A stretch of 64,000 nt of DNA from Massilia yuzhufengensis (GCF_900112225.1 NZ_FOLD01000008.1:1-64000); one strand, 5' to 3'; shown: positions 26,411 to 37,827, numbered from the stretch's first letter. Translations and numbers: made by a program. Notes: generated by a model not told the origin, from the sequence alone.

Positions 26411-29391
26411 ATCACCAGGTCGACCAGCCAGGCCGGCGCGCCGGTAACGATGGCGATGTTGCCGGCCACGTCCTGGATCGCATCGTCACTGTCCATGGTC
26501 AGGTTGAATGTGCCGTTATTCCCAATTTCGAGGATCAGCACGGGCTTCCCGCTGCCGTTGGTCACGATGTTCCAGTTGCTGTCATCGTCGCCTGCGTACA
26601 CACGACGCTCGGTGCCGTTTCGCAGCAACAGGAATTCGCGGTCCGGGTGGAACACGATAGCCTCGCTGAAGGTCAGTTCAAACTGCTTGTCGGTGCGGTT
26701 ATTGGTGAAAGCGGTCAGCAGCGGGCGGGTGGTGTCGATCTCGATCTCCAACGCGGCCGAGGCCTCGCTGACATTGCCCGCAGTATCGATCTGGCGGGTC
26801 GTGATCGCATACCTGCCGTCGGCCGTGAACTTGTTGGCCTCGCTGACTTCGATCGACCAGGCGCCGGCGCCGTCGGTCGTCGTGCGGCCGATTTCGCGCG
26901 TGCCGGCGTAGAGCACCAGGGTGGTGCTGGCGGCAGCAGCGGTGCCGCTGAAGAGCGGCGTGACATCCTTGGTGATGCCATCGCTGCTCGAGGAGCCGGT
27001 ATCGCTCGCCGCATCCAGCAGCGGCGTCGATGCCGTGCTTGCCGGCGCCGTCCGGTCGACCGTGAACGAGATCGCCGACCCGGCGCCGAGGTTGCCCGCG
27101 GCGTCGACCTGGTGCACCGTGAAGCTGTGTAGCCCATCCGCGAGCGCGGACGTGAACGTGGCGGTCCAGTTGCCGTTGCCGTCCGCGCTGCCATCCCCGA
27201 CGGTCGCGGCGCCGAGCATGATCTTGACCTGGCCGTTCGCTTCCGCGCCGCTGCCGCCAAGCCTGGCCTCATTGCGGGTGATGCCGTCGGGCGATGGGGT
27301 GCCGTCGCTGGTGAGCAGCACGGGGGCCAGTGCCGCGTTCGGCGCGCTGGTGTCGATGGTAAGCTCCAGCGCGTCCGACGCGACGCTGATATTGCCCGCA
27401 ATGTCGGTCTGTTGGACCGTGATGGTGTGCACGCCATCGGCCAGCGCGGTGCTCGAGCCCAGGGTCATGCTCCAGGCGCCGGAACCGCTGGCGATGGTGG
27501 TGCCCAGCGACGTCGTGCCGTCGAACAGCTCGACCGTGGCGTTGGCTTCCACCACACCGCTCAGGGTTGGGGAATTGTCGTTGGTGATGCCGTCGCCGGC
27601 GCTGCCGGAATCGCTTCCGGCCACCAGTACAGGCGCCGCGGGCGCCGGCGCAATGGTATCGATGCTCAATGCCAGCGCGGCGGATCCGGCGCTGGTATTG
27701 CCGGCGCGGTCGGTCTGCACCACCGTCAGGTTGCGCGCGCCGTCGGCTAGCGATTTGCCGGAGTCCACGGTGATGCTCCAGCTGCCGTTCGACGCTGCGC
27801 GGGTTTCGCCCAGCAGCGTTTCGCCCTCGTACAGCGCGACCCAGGCACGGCCTTCCGCGGTGCCGGTGAGGGTCGGGGTTGCATCGTTGGTGATGCCGTC
27901 GCCGCTGTTGCCGCTGTCGCTCGCCGCTGCCAGCGCGGGCGCCGCCGGCGCGGCGGGCGCGCTGGTGTCGAGCACCACCTCGATCATGCTGCCGTAGCCG
28001 GTCGTGCCGTAGAGGCCTTCGTATGCCAGGTGCGCGCTCGCCAGCGGATTGTTGGAGAAGTCTTCGACGTTGTCGACCAGTTGCGACAGGTCGGTCACCG
28101 CGAGCGACGCGACGTTATCGTCTGCTGCGACGGTGTATTCGAATACCAGTTCGTCGCCGCTGACGCGGTCGAGGGTCGCCGTGCGGCCGCCGGTGAGGCC
28201 GATCGACACGATGGCGTCGCTCGCCATCTGGACGTCTTCGTCGAAGCGGATGCGGAAAGTGATCGTGTCGCCGGCGCGGTAATAGCCGTCGCCATCGACG
28301 AATACCTTCACCGCGCTGGGCGCCACGGTGTCGCCACCGCCATTGTCGCCGGCGGTGGTGAACGCGATCTCGTAGCCCGCGACCGGGTTGCCCGCGATGT
28401 CCATCAGGTTCTCGGGCAGCACCAGCGTGTATGTGACGCCGGCCTGCATATGATGTTGGTCCGGCGCAATGGTGAGTACGGTGCCGCCTTCGCCTTCCGA
28501 GAAGTTGCTCTCGCCGAGGTAGATTTCGATAGTGGAGCCGTCATCGCCGTGCAGGTACAGCATGTCCGCATCGCCCGCTTCGGCAGCCCAGTAGATGGAC
28601 TGGTCGAAGGCCACCACGATGTTGGCGTCAAGGGCGAAGTCAGTGACTTCGTTGGGCGAGCCCACGACTTCGGGTGCGTCGGTGTCGACCGAGTAAGGGT
28701 TGGAGACAAGCGTACCGTTGCCGCGCGTGCCGTCCGAGCTCACCACTTGGGACATGTCCAGGCGCAGCACGTTGGCCGGCGAATCGACGCTGTCGGCGGC
28801 GCCCAGTGTAATGGTCCAGGTGCGGCCATCCACGCTGTGCGCGATGTCCTTCACGCTGGCATGTTCGGCGACGATTGCCGCCCGATCCAGGCTGGCGAGG
28901 GCCTTCGAAAAGCTCACCGTGACCGTGATGTCGGTACCGGCAGTGAGAGTCTTGTCCTGCACCGCGATGCTCGCTTCCAGCAGGGGCGGGGGAGGCTCGA
29001 CCACGACGTCCGGCGTGGTGAAGGCCGCGCTGCCCGGGACCGTGATCGCGGCCAGCGGCTTGCCGCCGCTGATCAGGGCGCCGGCGCCCATGTAGATATT
29101 CAGCTCGGCGCCCGGCGGCAGGCCGATGGCGTCGAACATCACGTGGCTGCCGCTGACCTGGACCTGGTCGAGCGCGATCTCTTTCGTGAACGTGGCGCCG
29201 ACCACGCGCAGCTTGGGCTGGCCGGTGACGCGGTCGATCACGGTCTGCACGGCGCCGTCGGTCACGAAAATCGATCCGGCGCCCTTCGCCATCGCGGTCG
29301 AGAAATTCAGGTCGACATGGGTCACGCCCGCTTCGGTCCGGGCGGAGGTGGTCGGCAGGGCGGAAGAGACGGGCGTGCTGGTCGAGGTCAT
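26407..29391 (-). CDS. large Ig-like repeat surface or secreted protein
   Basis: The 994-residue protein has no N-terminal signal peptide. Residues 1-115 and 130-350 resemble SbsA-type Ig-like domains. Four repeats of about 100 residues follow (about 474-576, 577-677, 678-776 and 777-883), each with a D-S/T-G...DGIT opening, a GxWS strand and a DxAGN motif before the next DTxAP. A last Ig-like domain ends in WLVDLVI. Large repeat proteins lacking a Sec signal and ending in a short hydrophobic tail are often exported by type I secretion, so adhesin function is likely but inferred. No secretion genes lie next to it. Confidence 0.8.
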   Translation of the reverse strand: MTSTSTPVSSALPTTSARTEAGVTHVDLNFSTAMAKGAGSIFVTDGAVQTVIDRVTGQPKLRVVGATFTKEIALDQVQVSGSHVMFDAIGLPPGAELNIYMGAGALISGGKPLAAITVPGSAAFTTPDVVVEPPPPLLEASIAVQDKTLTAGTDITVTVSFSKALASLDRAAIVAEHASVKDIAHSVDGRTWTITLGAADSVDSPANVLRLDMSQVVSSDGTRGNGTLVSNPYSVDTDAPEVVGSPNEVTDFALDANIVVAFDQSIYWAAEAGDADMLYLHGDDGSTIEIYLGESNFSEGEGGTVLTIAPDQHHMQAGVTYTLVLPENLMDIAGNPVAGYEIAFTTAGDNGGGDTVAPSAVKVFVDGDGYYRAGDTITFRIRFDEDVQMASDAIVSIGLTGGRTATLDRVSGDELVFEYTVAADDNVASLAVTDLSQLVDNVEDFSNNPLASAHLAYEGLYGTTGYGSMIEVVLDTSAPAAPAAPALAAASDSGNSGDGITNDATPTLTGTAEGRAWVALYEGETLLGETRAASNGSWSITVDSGKSLADGARNLTVVQTDRAGNTSAGSAALALSIDTIAPAPAAPVLVAGSDSGSAGDGITNDNSPTLSGVVEANATVELFDGTTSLGTTIASGSGAWSMTLGSSTALADGVHTITVQQTDIAGNISVASDALELTIDTSAPNAALAPVLLTSDGTPSPDGITRNEARLGGSGAEANGQVKIMLGAATVGDGSADGNGNWTATFTSALADGLHSFTVHQVDAAGNLGAGSAISFTVDRTAPASTASTPLLDAASDTGSSSSDGITKDVTPLFSGTAAAASTTLVLYAGTREIGRTTTDGAGAWSIEVSEANKFTADGRYAITTRQIDTAGNVSEASAALEIEIDTTRPLLTAFTNNRTDKQFELTFSEAIVFHPDREFLLLRNGTERRVYAGDDDSNWNIVTNGSGKPVLILEIGNNGTFNLTMDSDDAIQDVAGNIAIVTGAPAWLVDLVI

Positions 29392-29585
29392 GGCGGCTGG
29401 GCTTTATTGATTTTTCGTCAACAGAACATTCTGTTTGGAAAGTTACCACACGGATAGTATCAATAAACCGGCATGCCATTTCGGCAAAGGCGCCGAAGTG
29501 CTGCTTTTTTGCATCAAATCAGGATCGAATCCCCCCGGGTTGGGGGGATGATCCAGAAGCTAAGCTTCTAAATAGAGCTTATTTA

Positions 29586-30356
29586 TTAGAGATCGTAATC
29601 AATGATGAGCGGGGCGTGGTCGCTGAATTTCTCGTCCTTGTAGATCGAGACCTTCTTGGCGCGCGCGGCGATGCCCGGGGTGGCGACGTGGTAATCGATG
29701 CGCCAGCCGACATTCTTGGCATAGGCCTGGCCGCGGTTGCTCCACCAGGTGTAGTCGGGGGCGTCCGGCGCGACCACGCGGTGCACGTCCACCAGGCCGA
29801 TCTCGTCGAAAATGCGGGTCATCCAGGCCCGTTCTTCCGGCAGGAAGCCCGAGTTCTTCTGGTTGCTCTTCCAGTTCTTGAGGTCTATCTCTTTATGGGC
29901 GATGTTCCAGTCGCCGCAGATCACCACTTCGCGCCCTTCGGCCTTGAGCTCGGCCAGGTGCGGCAGGAACACTTCCATGAAGCGGAACTTGGCCAGCTGG
30001 CGCTCGGGCGACGAGGAGCCGGACGGGCAGTAGACCGAAATCACGGTCAGGTTGCCGAAATCGCAGCGGGTGTAGCGGCCTTCGGCGTCGAATTCGGTGC
30101 AGCCAAAACCGATGCGGCGCTGGTCGGGCGCGCTGCGGCTGTAGACGCCGGTGCCCGAGTAGCCCTTTTTCTCGGCGTAGTGGAAGTGGCCGTGGTAGCC
30201 GTGCGGCGCGAGGAATTCCTCGGTCATGTCGGCTTCCTGCGCCTTCAGTTCCTGCACGCAGATGAAATCGGCGGACTGGGTGGCGAGCCAGTTGAAGAAG
30301 CCTTTCTTGTGCGCCGAACGGATGCCGTTCAGGTTTGCGGAAATAATTCGTGGCAT
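29586..30356 (-). CDS. xthA: exodeoxyribonuclease III
   Basis: The 256-residue enzyme of the exonuclease/endonuclease/phosphatase fold repairs abasic sites and degrades 3' ends. Conserved residues lie in SANLNGIRSAHKKGFFNW, CVQELKAQEAD (metal Glu), VYCPSGS, CGDWNIAHKEIDL, WRIDYHVAT and SDHAPLIIDY (catalytic His). The start is ATG 30356, matching MPRIISANLNG. It is divergent from pyrE with a 161-bp spacer that contains an 18-bp palindrome. Confidence 0.94.
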   Translation of the reverse strand: MPRIISANLNGIRSAHKKGFFNWLATQSADFICVQELKAQEADMTEEFLAPHGYHGHFHYAEKKGYSGTGVYSRSAPDQRRIGFGCTEFDAEGRYTRCDFGNLTVISVYCPSGSSSPERQLAKFRFMEVFLPHLAELKAEGREVVICGDWNIAHKEIDLKNWKSNQKNSGFLPEERAWMTRIFDEIGLVDVHRVVAPDAPDYTWWSNRGQAYAKNVGWRIDYHVATPGIAARAKKVSIYKDEKFSDHAPLIIDYDL

Positions 30357-30439
30357 GGATCGTGATGGAAGAGTGGAAGCGGGTGCGTCAACGCCGGAGC
30401 GCGACAGTGTAGCGCGTTTTGCACCGGCCCGGAACCGGC

Positions 30440-30457
30440 GGGCCGGCATGCCGGCCC
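30440..30457. repeat. 18-bp perfect palindrome before pyrE
   Basis: GGGCCGGCATGCCGGCCC is self-complementary over 18 bases. It lies between xthA and pyrE, about 25 bp upstream of a TACAAT box (30482-30487) that could be the pyrE -10. It may be an operator or a simple hairpin; no consensus is recognised. Confidence 0.4.
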
Positions 30458-30517
30458 TGTAAAGCCGGCTGCATTAAGGTTTACAATGCGCTCTTTCGGA
30501 TATTTTTGGAGAAGCAC

Positions 30518-31177
30518 GTGAGCGATCTGCGCCAGGAGTTTATTGCGTTTTCGGTGAAGGCCGAAGTCTTGAAATTCGGTCAATTCACGACCAAGGCAGG
30601 GCGCCAGTCGCCGTACTTCTTCAACGCCGGCCTGTTCCACGACGGCGCCACGCTGGGCCAGCTGGCCCGGTTCTATGCGCAGACCCTGCTCGCCTCCGGC
30701 GTCGAATTCGACATGCTGTTCGGCCCGGCCTACAAGGGCATCACCCTGGCCTCGGCGACTGCCGTCGCACTGGCCGCGATGGGTCGCGACACCTCGTTCG
30801 CCTACAACCGCAAGGAAGCCAAGGACCACGGCGAGGGCGGCACCATCGTCGGCGCCAAGCTGGCGGGGAAGGTTGTCATCATCGACGACGTGATCTCGGC
30901 CGGCACCTCGGTGCGCGAGTCGGTCGACATGATCCGCGCCGCGGGCGCAGAGCCGGCGGCGGTGCTGATCGCGCTGGACCGCATGGAACGCTCGGGCAAG
31001 GATGGCGCGCTGTCCGAACATTCGGCGGTGCAGCAGGTAGCAAAGGAATTCGGTATCCCGGTGATCTCGATCGCCAACCTCGACGACCTGTTTACCTACC
31101 TGTCGAACGAGGCCGGCGCCGACCTGGGTGCGCACAAGGACGCGGTGGCGGCTTATCGCAAGCAGTACGGGGTGTGA
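30518..31177 (+). CDS. pyrE: orotate phosphoribosyltransferase
   Basis: The 219-residue enzyme converts orotate and PRPP to OMP in pyrimidine synthesis. It has TTKAGRQSPYFFNAGLF at the N-terminus, FGPAYKGI, the flexible loop RKEAKDHGEGG, and the PRPP motif VVIIDDVISAGTS. I chose the GTG at 30518: it is preceded by GGAGAAG at the right distance and matches the family start MSDLRQEFIAF. The frame extends upstream without conservation. Confidence 0.94.
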   Translation: MSDLRQEFIAFSVKAEVLKFGQFTTKAGRQSPYFFNAGLFHDGATLGQLARFYAQTLLASGVEFDMLFGPAYKGITLASATAVALAAMGRDTSFAYNRKEAKDHGEGGTIVGAKLAGKVVIIDDVISAGTSVRESVDMIRAAGAEPAAVLIALDRMERSGKDGALSEHSAVQQVAKEFGIPVISIANLDDLFTYLSNEAGADLGAHKDAVAAYRKQYGV

Positions 31178-31228
31178 AGCTGGCGAAACAGGTGAACACG
31201 CAAGATTCCTTGTTTCGTTAACGTCAAA

Positions 31229-31258
31229 ACGTCGTTCCCGCGGAGGCGGGAACGACGT
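31229..31258. repeat. palindromic repeat between pyrE and gatB
   Basis: A perfect 13-bp inverted repeat, ACGTCGTTCCCGC / GCGGGAACGACGT with a GGAG loop, occupies the gap between the convergent pyrE and gatB genes. Its outer ACGTCGT/ACGACGT ends equal those of the larger element at 15955-16066. It may help transcription end in both directions, although no T-run follows. Confidence 0.65.
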
Positions 31259-31314
31259 GCTGTGTGCTGCTTACTCATCGGTGCCGGTGGCCTGCTCGGC
31301 GTGGCCCGCTCCGC

Positions 31315-32775
31315 TTAACCAGCCAGTTTTTTCTTCAACAACTCCGTCACCTGCGCCGGATTGGCCTTGCCCTTCGACGCCTTCATGGCCTGGCCGATCA
31401 GCGCATTGATCGCGGCTTCCTTGCCGGCGCGGTACTGCTCGACCGACTTGGCGTTTGCGGCCAGCACTTCGTCGACGATCGCTTCCAGCGCGCCCGTGTC
31501 CGAAATCTGCTTCAGGCCCTTCTGTTCAATTACGGTGTCGGCCAGGCCGGCGTCATCCGACTTCGCTTCCCACATGGCCGCAAACACTTCCTTGCCGGCC
31601 TTGTTCGAAATGGTGCCGTCGGCGATGCGCTTGAGCAGCAGTGCCAGCTGGGCGGCGGACACCGGCGACTGGTCCAGTTCCACGCCTTCGCGGTTCAGGG
31701 TCGACGACACGTCGCCCATCATCCAGTTGGCCGCCGCTTTGGCGTTTTCCTTGCCGGCCGCAGCGACCACGGCCTCGAAGTAGGTCGCCATCGCCTTGGA
31801 GGACGTCAGCACCAGGCTGTCGTAGTCCGGCAGGCCGTACTCGCCCGTGAAGCGTGCGCGCAGGGCGCCCGGCAGTTCGGGCATGTCGGCCTTGACGCGC
31901 TCGATCCAGTCCTGGCCGATGACCAGCGGCGGCAGGTCCGGGTCCGGGAAGTAGCGGTAGTCCTGCGCGTCTTCCTTGGTGCGCATCGAACGCGTTTCCT
32001 TGCGGTCCGGGTCCCACAGGCGGGTGGCCTGGACCACGCGGCCGCCGTCTTCGATCAGTTCGATCTGGCGCCGCACTTCGTAGTGGATGGCTTCTTCCAT
32101 GAAGCGGAAGGAGTTCAGGTTCTTGATCTCGCAGCGGGTGCCGAATTCCTTCTGGCCGACCGGGCGTACCGAGACGTTGACGTCGCAGCGGAACGAGCCT
32201 TCCTGCATATTGCCGTCGCAGACGCCCAGCCACACCACCAGCGAGTGCATCGCCTTGGCGTAGGCCACCGCCTCGGCCGCGCTGCGCATTTCCGGCTCCG
32301 ACACGATCTCGAGCAGCGGCGTGCCGGCGCGATTGAGGTCGATGCCGCTCATGCCGGCATAGTCTTCGTGCAGCGACTTGCCGGCGTCTTCTTCCAGGTG
32401 GGCGCGGGTCAGGTTGACGGTCTTCGTCTCCAGCTTGCCGTCTTTTTCATAGGCGAAGCTGAGCGTGCCGCCCTGGACCACCGGGTCTTCGAACTGGCTG
32501 ATCTGGTAGCCCTTCGGCAGGTCGGGGTAGAAGTAGTTCTTGCGCGCGAACACCGACTGCGGCGCGATTTTTCCGCCCACGGCCAGGCCGAAGCGGATCG
32601 CGCGCTCGACGGCGCCGCGGTTCAGGACCGGCAGCACGCCCGGCAACGCCAGGTCGACCGGGCTGGCCTGGGTGTTCGGCTCGGCGCCGAAGCGGATCGA
32701 GCTGCCGCTGAAGATTTTCGATTGGGTCGTGAGCTGCACGTGGTTCTCAAGACCGATGACGACTTCCCATTGCAT
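31315..32775 (-). CDS. gatB: Asp-tRNA(Asn)/Glu-tRNA(Gln) amidotransferase subunit B
   Basis: The 486-residue protein carries the GatB signature ([13 protein letters not shown] at the start, [31 protein letters not shown]) and the C-terminal YqeY-like tail domain (about residues 330-486). GatB phosphorylates the mischarged tRNA and works in the GatCAB complex, which suggests that this species makes Gln-tRNA or Asn-tRNA indirectly. It lies 29 bp downstream of gatA in the order gatC-gatA-gatB. Confidence 0.96.
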   Translation of the reverse strand: MQWEVVIGLENHVQLTTQSKIFSGSSIRFGAEPNTQASPVDLALPGVLPVLNRGAVERAIRFGLAVGGKIAPQSVFARKNYFYPDLPKGYQISQFEDPVVQGGTLSFAYEKDGKLETKTVNLTRAHLEEDAGKSLHEDYAGMSGIDLNRAGTPLLEIVSEPEMRSAAEAVAYAKAMHSLVVWLGVCDGNMQEGSFRCDVNVSVRPVGQKEFGTRCEIKNLNSFRFMEEAIHYEVRRQIELIEDGGRVVQATRLWDPDRKETRSMRTKEDAQDYRYFPDPDLPPLVIGQDWIERVKADMPELPGALRARFTGEYGLPDYDSLVLTSSKAMATYFEAVVAAAGKENAKAAANWMMGDVSSTLNREGVELDQSPVSAAQLALLLKRIADGTISNKAGKEVFAAMWEAKSDDAGLADTVIEQKGLKQISDTGALEAIVDEVLAANAKSVEQYRAGKEAAINALIGQAMKASKGKANPAQVTELLKKKLAG

Positions 32776-32804
32776 GATGTGTTCTCTCTTTGTTCTGTGC
32801 GGGC

Positions 32805-34280
32805 TTACACGCCCTCGGGCGCGCGGGTATGCCAGTCGGTCACCTGCTGGTACTGGTGCGCGATGTTCAGCAGCTTGGCTTCGGCGAAGTAGTTGCCGAT
32901 GATTTGCAGGCCGACCGGGCGCTTGCCGTTTTTCTCACCCTGGCCAAAACCGGCCGGGATCGACATGCCGGGCAGGCCCGCCAGGCTGGTCGACAGCGTG
33001 AAGATGTCGGCCAGGTAGTTCGCCACCGGGTCGTTGGCCTTGTCGCCCAGGTCCCAGGCCACCGTCGGCGCCACCGGGCCCATGATCACGTCGCACTTGT
33101 CGGCGAACGCGGCCTGGAAGTCGTCGGCGATCAGGCGGCGGATCTTCTGCGCCTGCACGTAGTAGGCGTCGTAGTAGCCGTGGCACAGCACGTAGGTGCC
33201 GACCATGATGCGGCGCTGCACCTCGCGGCCGAAGCCTTCGGCGCGGGTTTTGCGGTACATGTCTTGCAGATCCTTGTACTCGGCCGCGCGGTGCCCATAG
33301 CGCACGCCGTCGAAGCGCGACAGGTTGCTCGACGCTTCGGCCGGGGCGATGATGTAGTAGGTCGGGATCGACAGCGCGGTCTTGGGCAGCGAGATCTCGA
33401 CCAGCGAGGCGCCCAGCTTGACGAATTCGTCGAGCGCCGCGCGCACGGCGCTTTCCACGTCGCTTGCCAGGCCTTCGCCGAAGTATTCCTTTGGTACGCC
33501 GATGCGCAAGCCGGTCAGGGGCTTGTTCAGGTCGCGGGTGTAGTCTTCCGCCACGTTGCCCTGCTCGACCGTCAGGCTGGTGGAGTCGCGCTCATCGAAA
33601 CCGATCATCTCATTGAGCAGCAGGGCGCAGTCCTCGGCGGTCTGGGCGATCGGGCCGCCCTGGTCCAGCGAGGAGGCGAAGGCGATCATGCCGAAGCGCG
33701 ACACGCGGCCGTAGGTCGGCTTGATGCCGGTGACGCCGCAGAAGGCCGCCGGCTGGCGGATCGAGCCGCCGGTGTCGGTGGCGGTGGCGGCCGGCGCCAG
33801 GCGCGCGGCGATCGCCGCGGCCGAGCCGCCCGAGGAGCCGCCCGGCACTGCACGGGTGTCCCACGGGTTCTTCACCGCGCCGAAGGCCGAGTTCTCGTTG
33901 GCCGAGCCCATGGCGAATTCGTCGAGGTTGACCTTGCCCAGCGTGACCATGCCGGCCGTGCCGAAGCGCTCGACCACGGTCGCGTCGAACGGGCTCTCGT
34001 AGTTGGCCAGCATCTTCGATCCGGCCGTGGTGCGCCAGCCGCGGGTGACGAAAATGTCCTTGTGCGCGATCGGCACGCCGGTCAGCGGTCCTGCCGTGCC
34101 GGCGGCGAAGCGGGCGTCGGCCGCGGCGGCCTGGGCCAGCGAGCGGTCGCGGTCCACGTGCAGGAAGGCGTTGCAGCCATTGCCGTCGATGCGGTCGAGG
34201 TAGTGCCGGGTCAGTTCGGTGCTCGAGACCTGCTTCGAATGCAGGAGCGCGGACAGCGCTTTGAGGGTCTTGTTATGCAT
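32805..34280 (-). CDS. gatA: Asp-tRNA(Asn)/Glu-tRNA(Gln) amidotransferase subunit A
   Basis: The 491-residue amidase-signature enzyme releases ammonia from glutamine for GatB. The Ser-cisSer-Lys triad is visible: Lys in [10 protein letters not shown], and the two Ser residues in [11 protein letters not shown] and [12 protein letters not shown]. Length is normal. The gene starts with ATG 34280, 30 bp downstream of gatC. Confidence 0.97.
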   Translation of the reverse strand: MHNKTLKALSALLHSKQVSSTELTRHYLDRIDGNGCNAFLHVDRDRSLAQAAAADARFAAGTAGPLTGVPIAHKDIFVTRGWRTTAGSKMLANYESPFDATVVERFGTAGMVTLGKVNLDEFAMGSANENSAFGAVKNPWDTRAVPGGSSGGSAAAIAARLAPAATATDTGGSIRQPAAFCGVTGIKPTYGRVSRFGMIAFASSLDQGGPIAQTAEDCALLLNEMIGFDERDSTSLTVEQGNVAEDYTRDLNKPLTGLRIGVPKEYFGEGLASDVESAVRAALDEFVKLGASLVEISLPKTALSIPTYYIIAPAEASSNLSRFDGVRYGHRAAEYKDLQDMYRKTRAEGFGREVQRRIMVGTYVLCHGYYDAYYVQAQKIRRLIADDFQAAFADKCDVIMGPVAPTVAWDLGDKANDPVANYLADIFTLSTSLAGLPGMSIPAGFGQGEKNGKRPVGLQIIGNYFAEAKLLNIAHQYQQVTDWHTRAPEGV

Positions 34281-34310
34281 GTGCGTATCGATTCTAGAAA
34301 CGTTGCCGGA

Positions 34311-34610
34311 TTATTCGATGACCTTCGGGACCAGGTACAGGCCATCCTGCGCCTTCGGCGCCGGCGCCTGGTAGTCCTCGCGGCGGTTTTCCTCGGTCAC
34401 GACGTCGTCGCGCAGGCGCAGCGGCAGCGCCAGGATGGCCGCCAGCGGCTGCGACAGCGGCGCAACACCGGTCGTGTCCACCGCCTGCATCTGCTCGGCC
34501 AGGGCGAAAATGCCGTTCAGTTCAACCAGCGCGGTCTCCGCGTGGGCCTCATCCATCTCGAGCTGGGCCAGGTTGGCGATGCGTTTTACGTCTGAAAGTG
34601 TCAGGGACAT
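34311..34610 (-). CDS. gatC: Asp-tRNA(Asn)/Glu-tRNA(Gln) amidotransferase subunit C
   Basis: The 99-residue protein starts [19 protein letters not shown] and ends [16 protein letters not shown], both GatC hallmarks. It stabilises the GatAB complex. ATG 34610 fits the family; the longer open frame upstream is unconserved. It is the first gene of gatCAB and is divergent from mreB. Confidence 0.93.
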   Translation of the reverse strand: MSLTLSDVKRIANLAQLEMDEAHAETALVELNGIFALAEQMQAVDTTGVAPLSQPLAAILALPLRLRDDVVTEENRREDYQAPAPKAQDGLYLVPKVIE

Positions 34611-35979
<1,369 letters not shown>

Positions 35980-36011
35980 ACACAGCGAGACACGGCGTGG
36001 CCGATCCAGGG

Positions 36012-36050
36012 CGGGCAGGGCGTGCGGAAACCTCCGCATGCGTCTGCCCG
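36012..36050 (+). terminator. stem-loop between mreB and mreC
   Basis: A two-part stem is formed by CGGGCAG / CTGCCCG (outer) and TGCGGA / TCCGCA (inner). TCTT follows rather than a true T-run. It could attenuate or stabilise the mreB message. A perfect -35 hexamer TTGACA (36053-36058) begins right after it, with a weak -10 (TAGACA, 18-bp spacer), so mreC may also have its own promoter. Confidence 0.4.
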
Positions 36051-36098
36051 TCTTGACATTCGCCGCCCGCGCAGACTAGACAGGATACTCGCCAGGAC

Positions 36099-37319
36099 AT
36101 GGAATACAGTCCTCCGCCGCTCTTCAAGCAAGGCGCCCCCGCACGGGTGAAGGCGATCGTCTTCGCCCTCATTTCCCTGGTGCTGCTGGTGGTCGATGCG
36201 CGCTATCACACGCTCGGCGCGGTGCGCCAGGTGGCCGCCACCGTGCTCTACCCCCTGCAGATGGCCGCGCTGATGCCGCGCGAAGCTGTCGGCAACATGG
36301 GCGGGTATTTTTCCTCGATCTCCACCCTGCAGCGCGAAGTGCGCGAGCTCAAGACCCAGCAGCTGGCCCAGGCCACGGTGCTGCAGCAGGCCCAGTACCA
36401 GCAGGCCGAGAACTTGCAGCTGCGGCGCCTGATGGACGCGCGCCAGCACCTGCCGGTCAAGGCCCAGATGACCGAGATCCTGTACGACGCGCGCGACCCT
36501 TCCACCCGCCGCATCGTGATCGACCGCGGCTCGCGCAACGACGTGGTGCCCGGCCTGCCGGTGATCGACCATGCCGGCGTGGTCGGCCAGGTCACGCGCG
36601 TGTACCCGTTCACGTCCGAAGTCACGCTGCTCACCGACAAGGAACAGGCGATCCCGGTGCAGGTGCTGCGCAGCGGCCTGCGCAGCATCGCCTATGGCCG
36701 CGGCCAGTCCGGCCTGCTCGACCTGCGCTTCGTGGTGGCCAACGCCGACATCCAGGTGGGCGATGTGCTGGTGACCTCGGGCCTGGACGGCATGTACCCG
36801 GCCGGCCTGGCGGTGGCCAAGGTGGTGCAGGTGGAGAACGTCGCCGCCGGCGCCTTCGGCCGCGTGGTATGCCAGCCGCTGGCCGGCATCGACCGCAACC
36901 GCCAGCTCCTGATCATCATGTCGCAGTCCGAGCTGCCGCCACGGCCGCAAGCCGAAGTGCAGGCTGCCGCCACCACCGCGCGCCGCAAGCTGCCGGACAT
37001 GGCGCCGGTGCCGGCGCCGCCGCTGGCGCCCGCGCCGCTGCCGCCGCAGGGCGCACCGGCAGGGCAGGCCGCAGGGCAGGGCCCGGCCAACGCCGTCGGC
37101 GGTGTGCCGGTGCAGGGGGCGGCCGCCACGCCGGTTCCTGGCGCGGCAGCGACGGCCCGCCCGCCCGCCACCCAGCCCGCAAGCCCGGCCCCGGCGCGCG
37201 TGACGCCCGCGGCCCCGGCCACGCAGCGTCCGGTCCCGGCGGCCACCACCAGCAATCCGCCGGCGCAAGTGAGCGCGCCCGCGCCAGGCCAACAGGGAGG
37301 CCCCGCCAATGCCCGGTAA
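36099..37319 (+). CDS. mreC: rod-shape protein MreC
   Basis: The 406-residue protein has one N-terminal membrane helix (about residues 16-36), a coiled coil (about 62-105) and the periplasmic beta domains with VIDRGSRNDVVPGLPVIDHAGVVGQV and LVTSGLDGMYPAGLAVAKV. The last 110 or so residues are an unusual Pro/Ala-rich tail, which makes it longer than E. coli MreC (about 367 residues). It activates PBP2 within the elongasome. It overlaps mreD by 11 bp. Confidence 0.94.
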   Translation: MEYSPPPLFKQGAPARVKAIVFALISLVLLVVDARYHTLGAVRQVAATVLYPLQMAALMPREAVGNMGGYFSSISTLQREVRELKTQQLAQATVLQQAQYQQAENLQLRRLMDARQHLPVKAQMTEILYDARDPSTRRIVIDRGSRNDVVPGLPVIDHAGVVGQVTRVYPFTSEVTLLTDKEQAIPVQVLRSGLRSIAYGRGQSGLLDLRFVVANADIQVGDVLVTSGLDGMYPAGLAVAKVVQVENVAAGAFGRVVCQPLAGIDRNRQLLIIMSQSELPPRPQAEVQAAATTARRKLPDMAPVPAPPLAPAPLPPQGAPAGQAAGQGPANAVGGVPVQGAAATPVPGAAATARPPATQPASPAPARVTPAAPATQRPVPAATTSNPPAQVSAPAPGQQGGPANAR

Positions 37320-37827
37320 CCGTCCGCATTACATCCTGCTGCCCGTCAGCCCGCTGTTCATCACCTTCAGCCTGGTCTGCGCCTTCATGCTCAACCTGAT
37401 GCCGATGGGCCGCTGGGTCGGGTCGCCCGACTTCGTCGCGCTGGTGCTGGTGTTCTGGGGCATCCACCAGCCGCGCAAGGTCGGCATCGGCGTCGCCTTC
37501 GTCATGGGCCTCCTGATGGACGTGCACGACGCCAGCCTGCTGGGCGAGAATGCGCTGGCCTACACGCTGCTGTCCTACCTCGCCATCATGATCCACCGCC
37601 GCGTGCTGTGGTTCACCCGCATGACCCAGGCGATCCACGTGTTCCCGCTGCTGCTGCTGGCGCAGGCGGTGCAGGCCTTCGTGCATTTCACGGCGTCCGG
37701 CCGCTTCCCGGGCCTGCTGCACTTCGCCGAAAGCGTGGTCGCCGTCGCCCTGTGGCCGGTGATCACCTGGCTGCTGCTGGCGCCGCAGCGCCGCGCCGTC
37801 GACCGCGACCATACGCGCCCGATCTGA
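37309..37827 (+). CDS. mreD: rod-shape protein MreD
   Basis: The 172-residue inner-membrane protein has five to six helices and the MreD pattern (SPLFITFSLVCAFMLNLMP, GLLMDVHDASLLGENALAYTLLSYLA). It is part of the MreBCD complex that organises lateral wall synthesis. Its ATG at 37309 lies inside the mreC gene, implying coupled translation, and mrdA begins 16 bp after its stop. Confidence 0.93.
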   Translation: MPGNRPHYILLPVSPLFITFSLVCAFMLNLMPMGRWVGSPDFVALVLVFWGIHQPRKVGIGVAFVMGLLMDVHDASLLGENALAYTLLSYLAIMIHRRVLWFTRMTQAIHVFPLLLLAQAVQAFVHFTASGRFPGLLHFAESVVAVALWPVITWLLLAPQRRAVDRDHTRPI

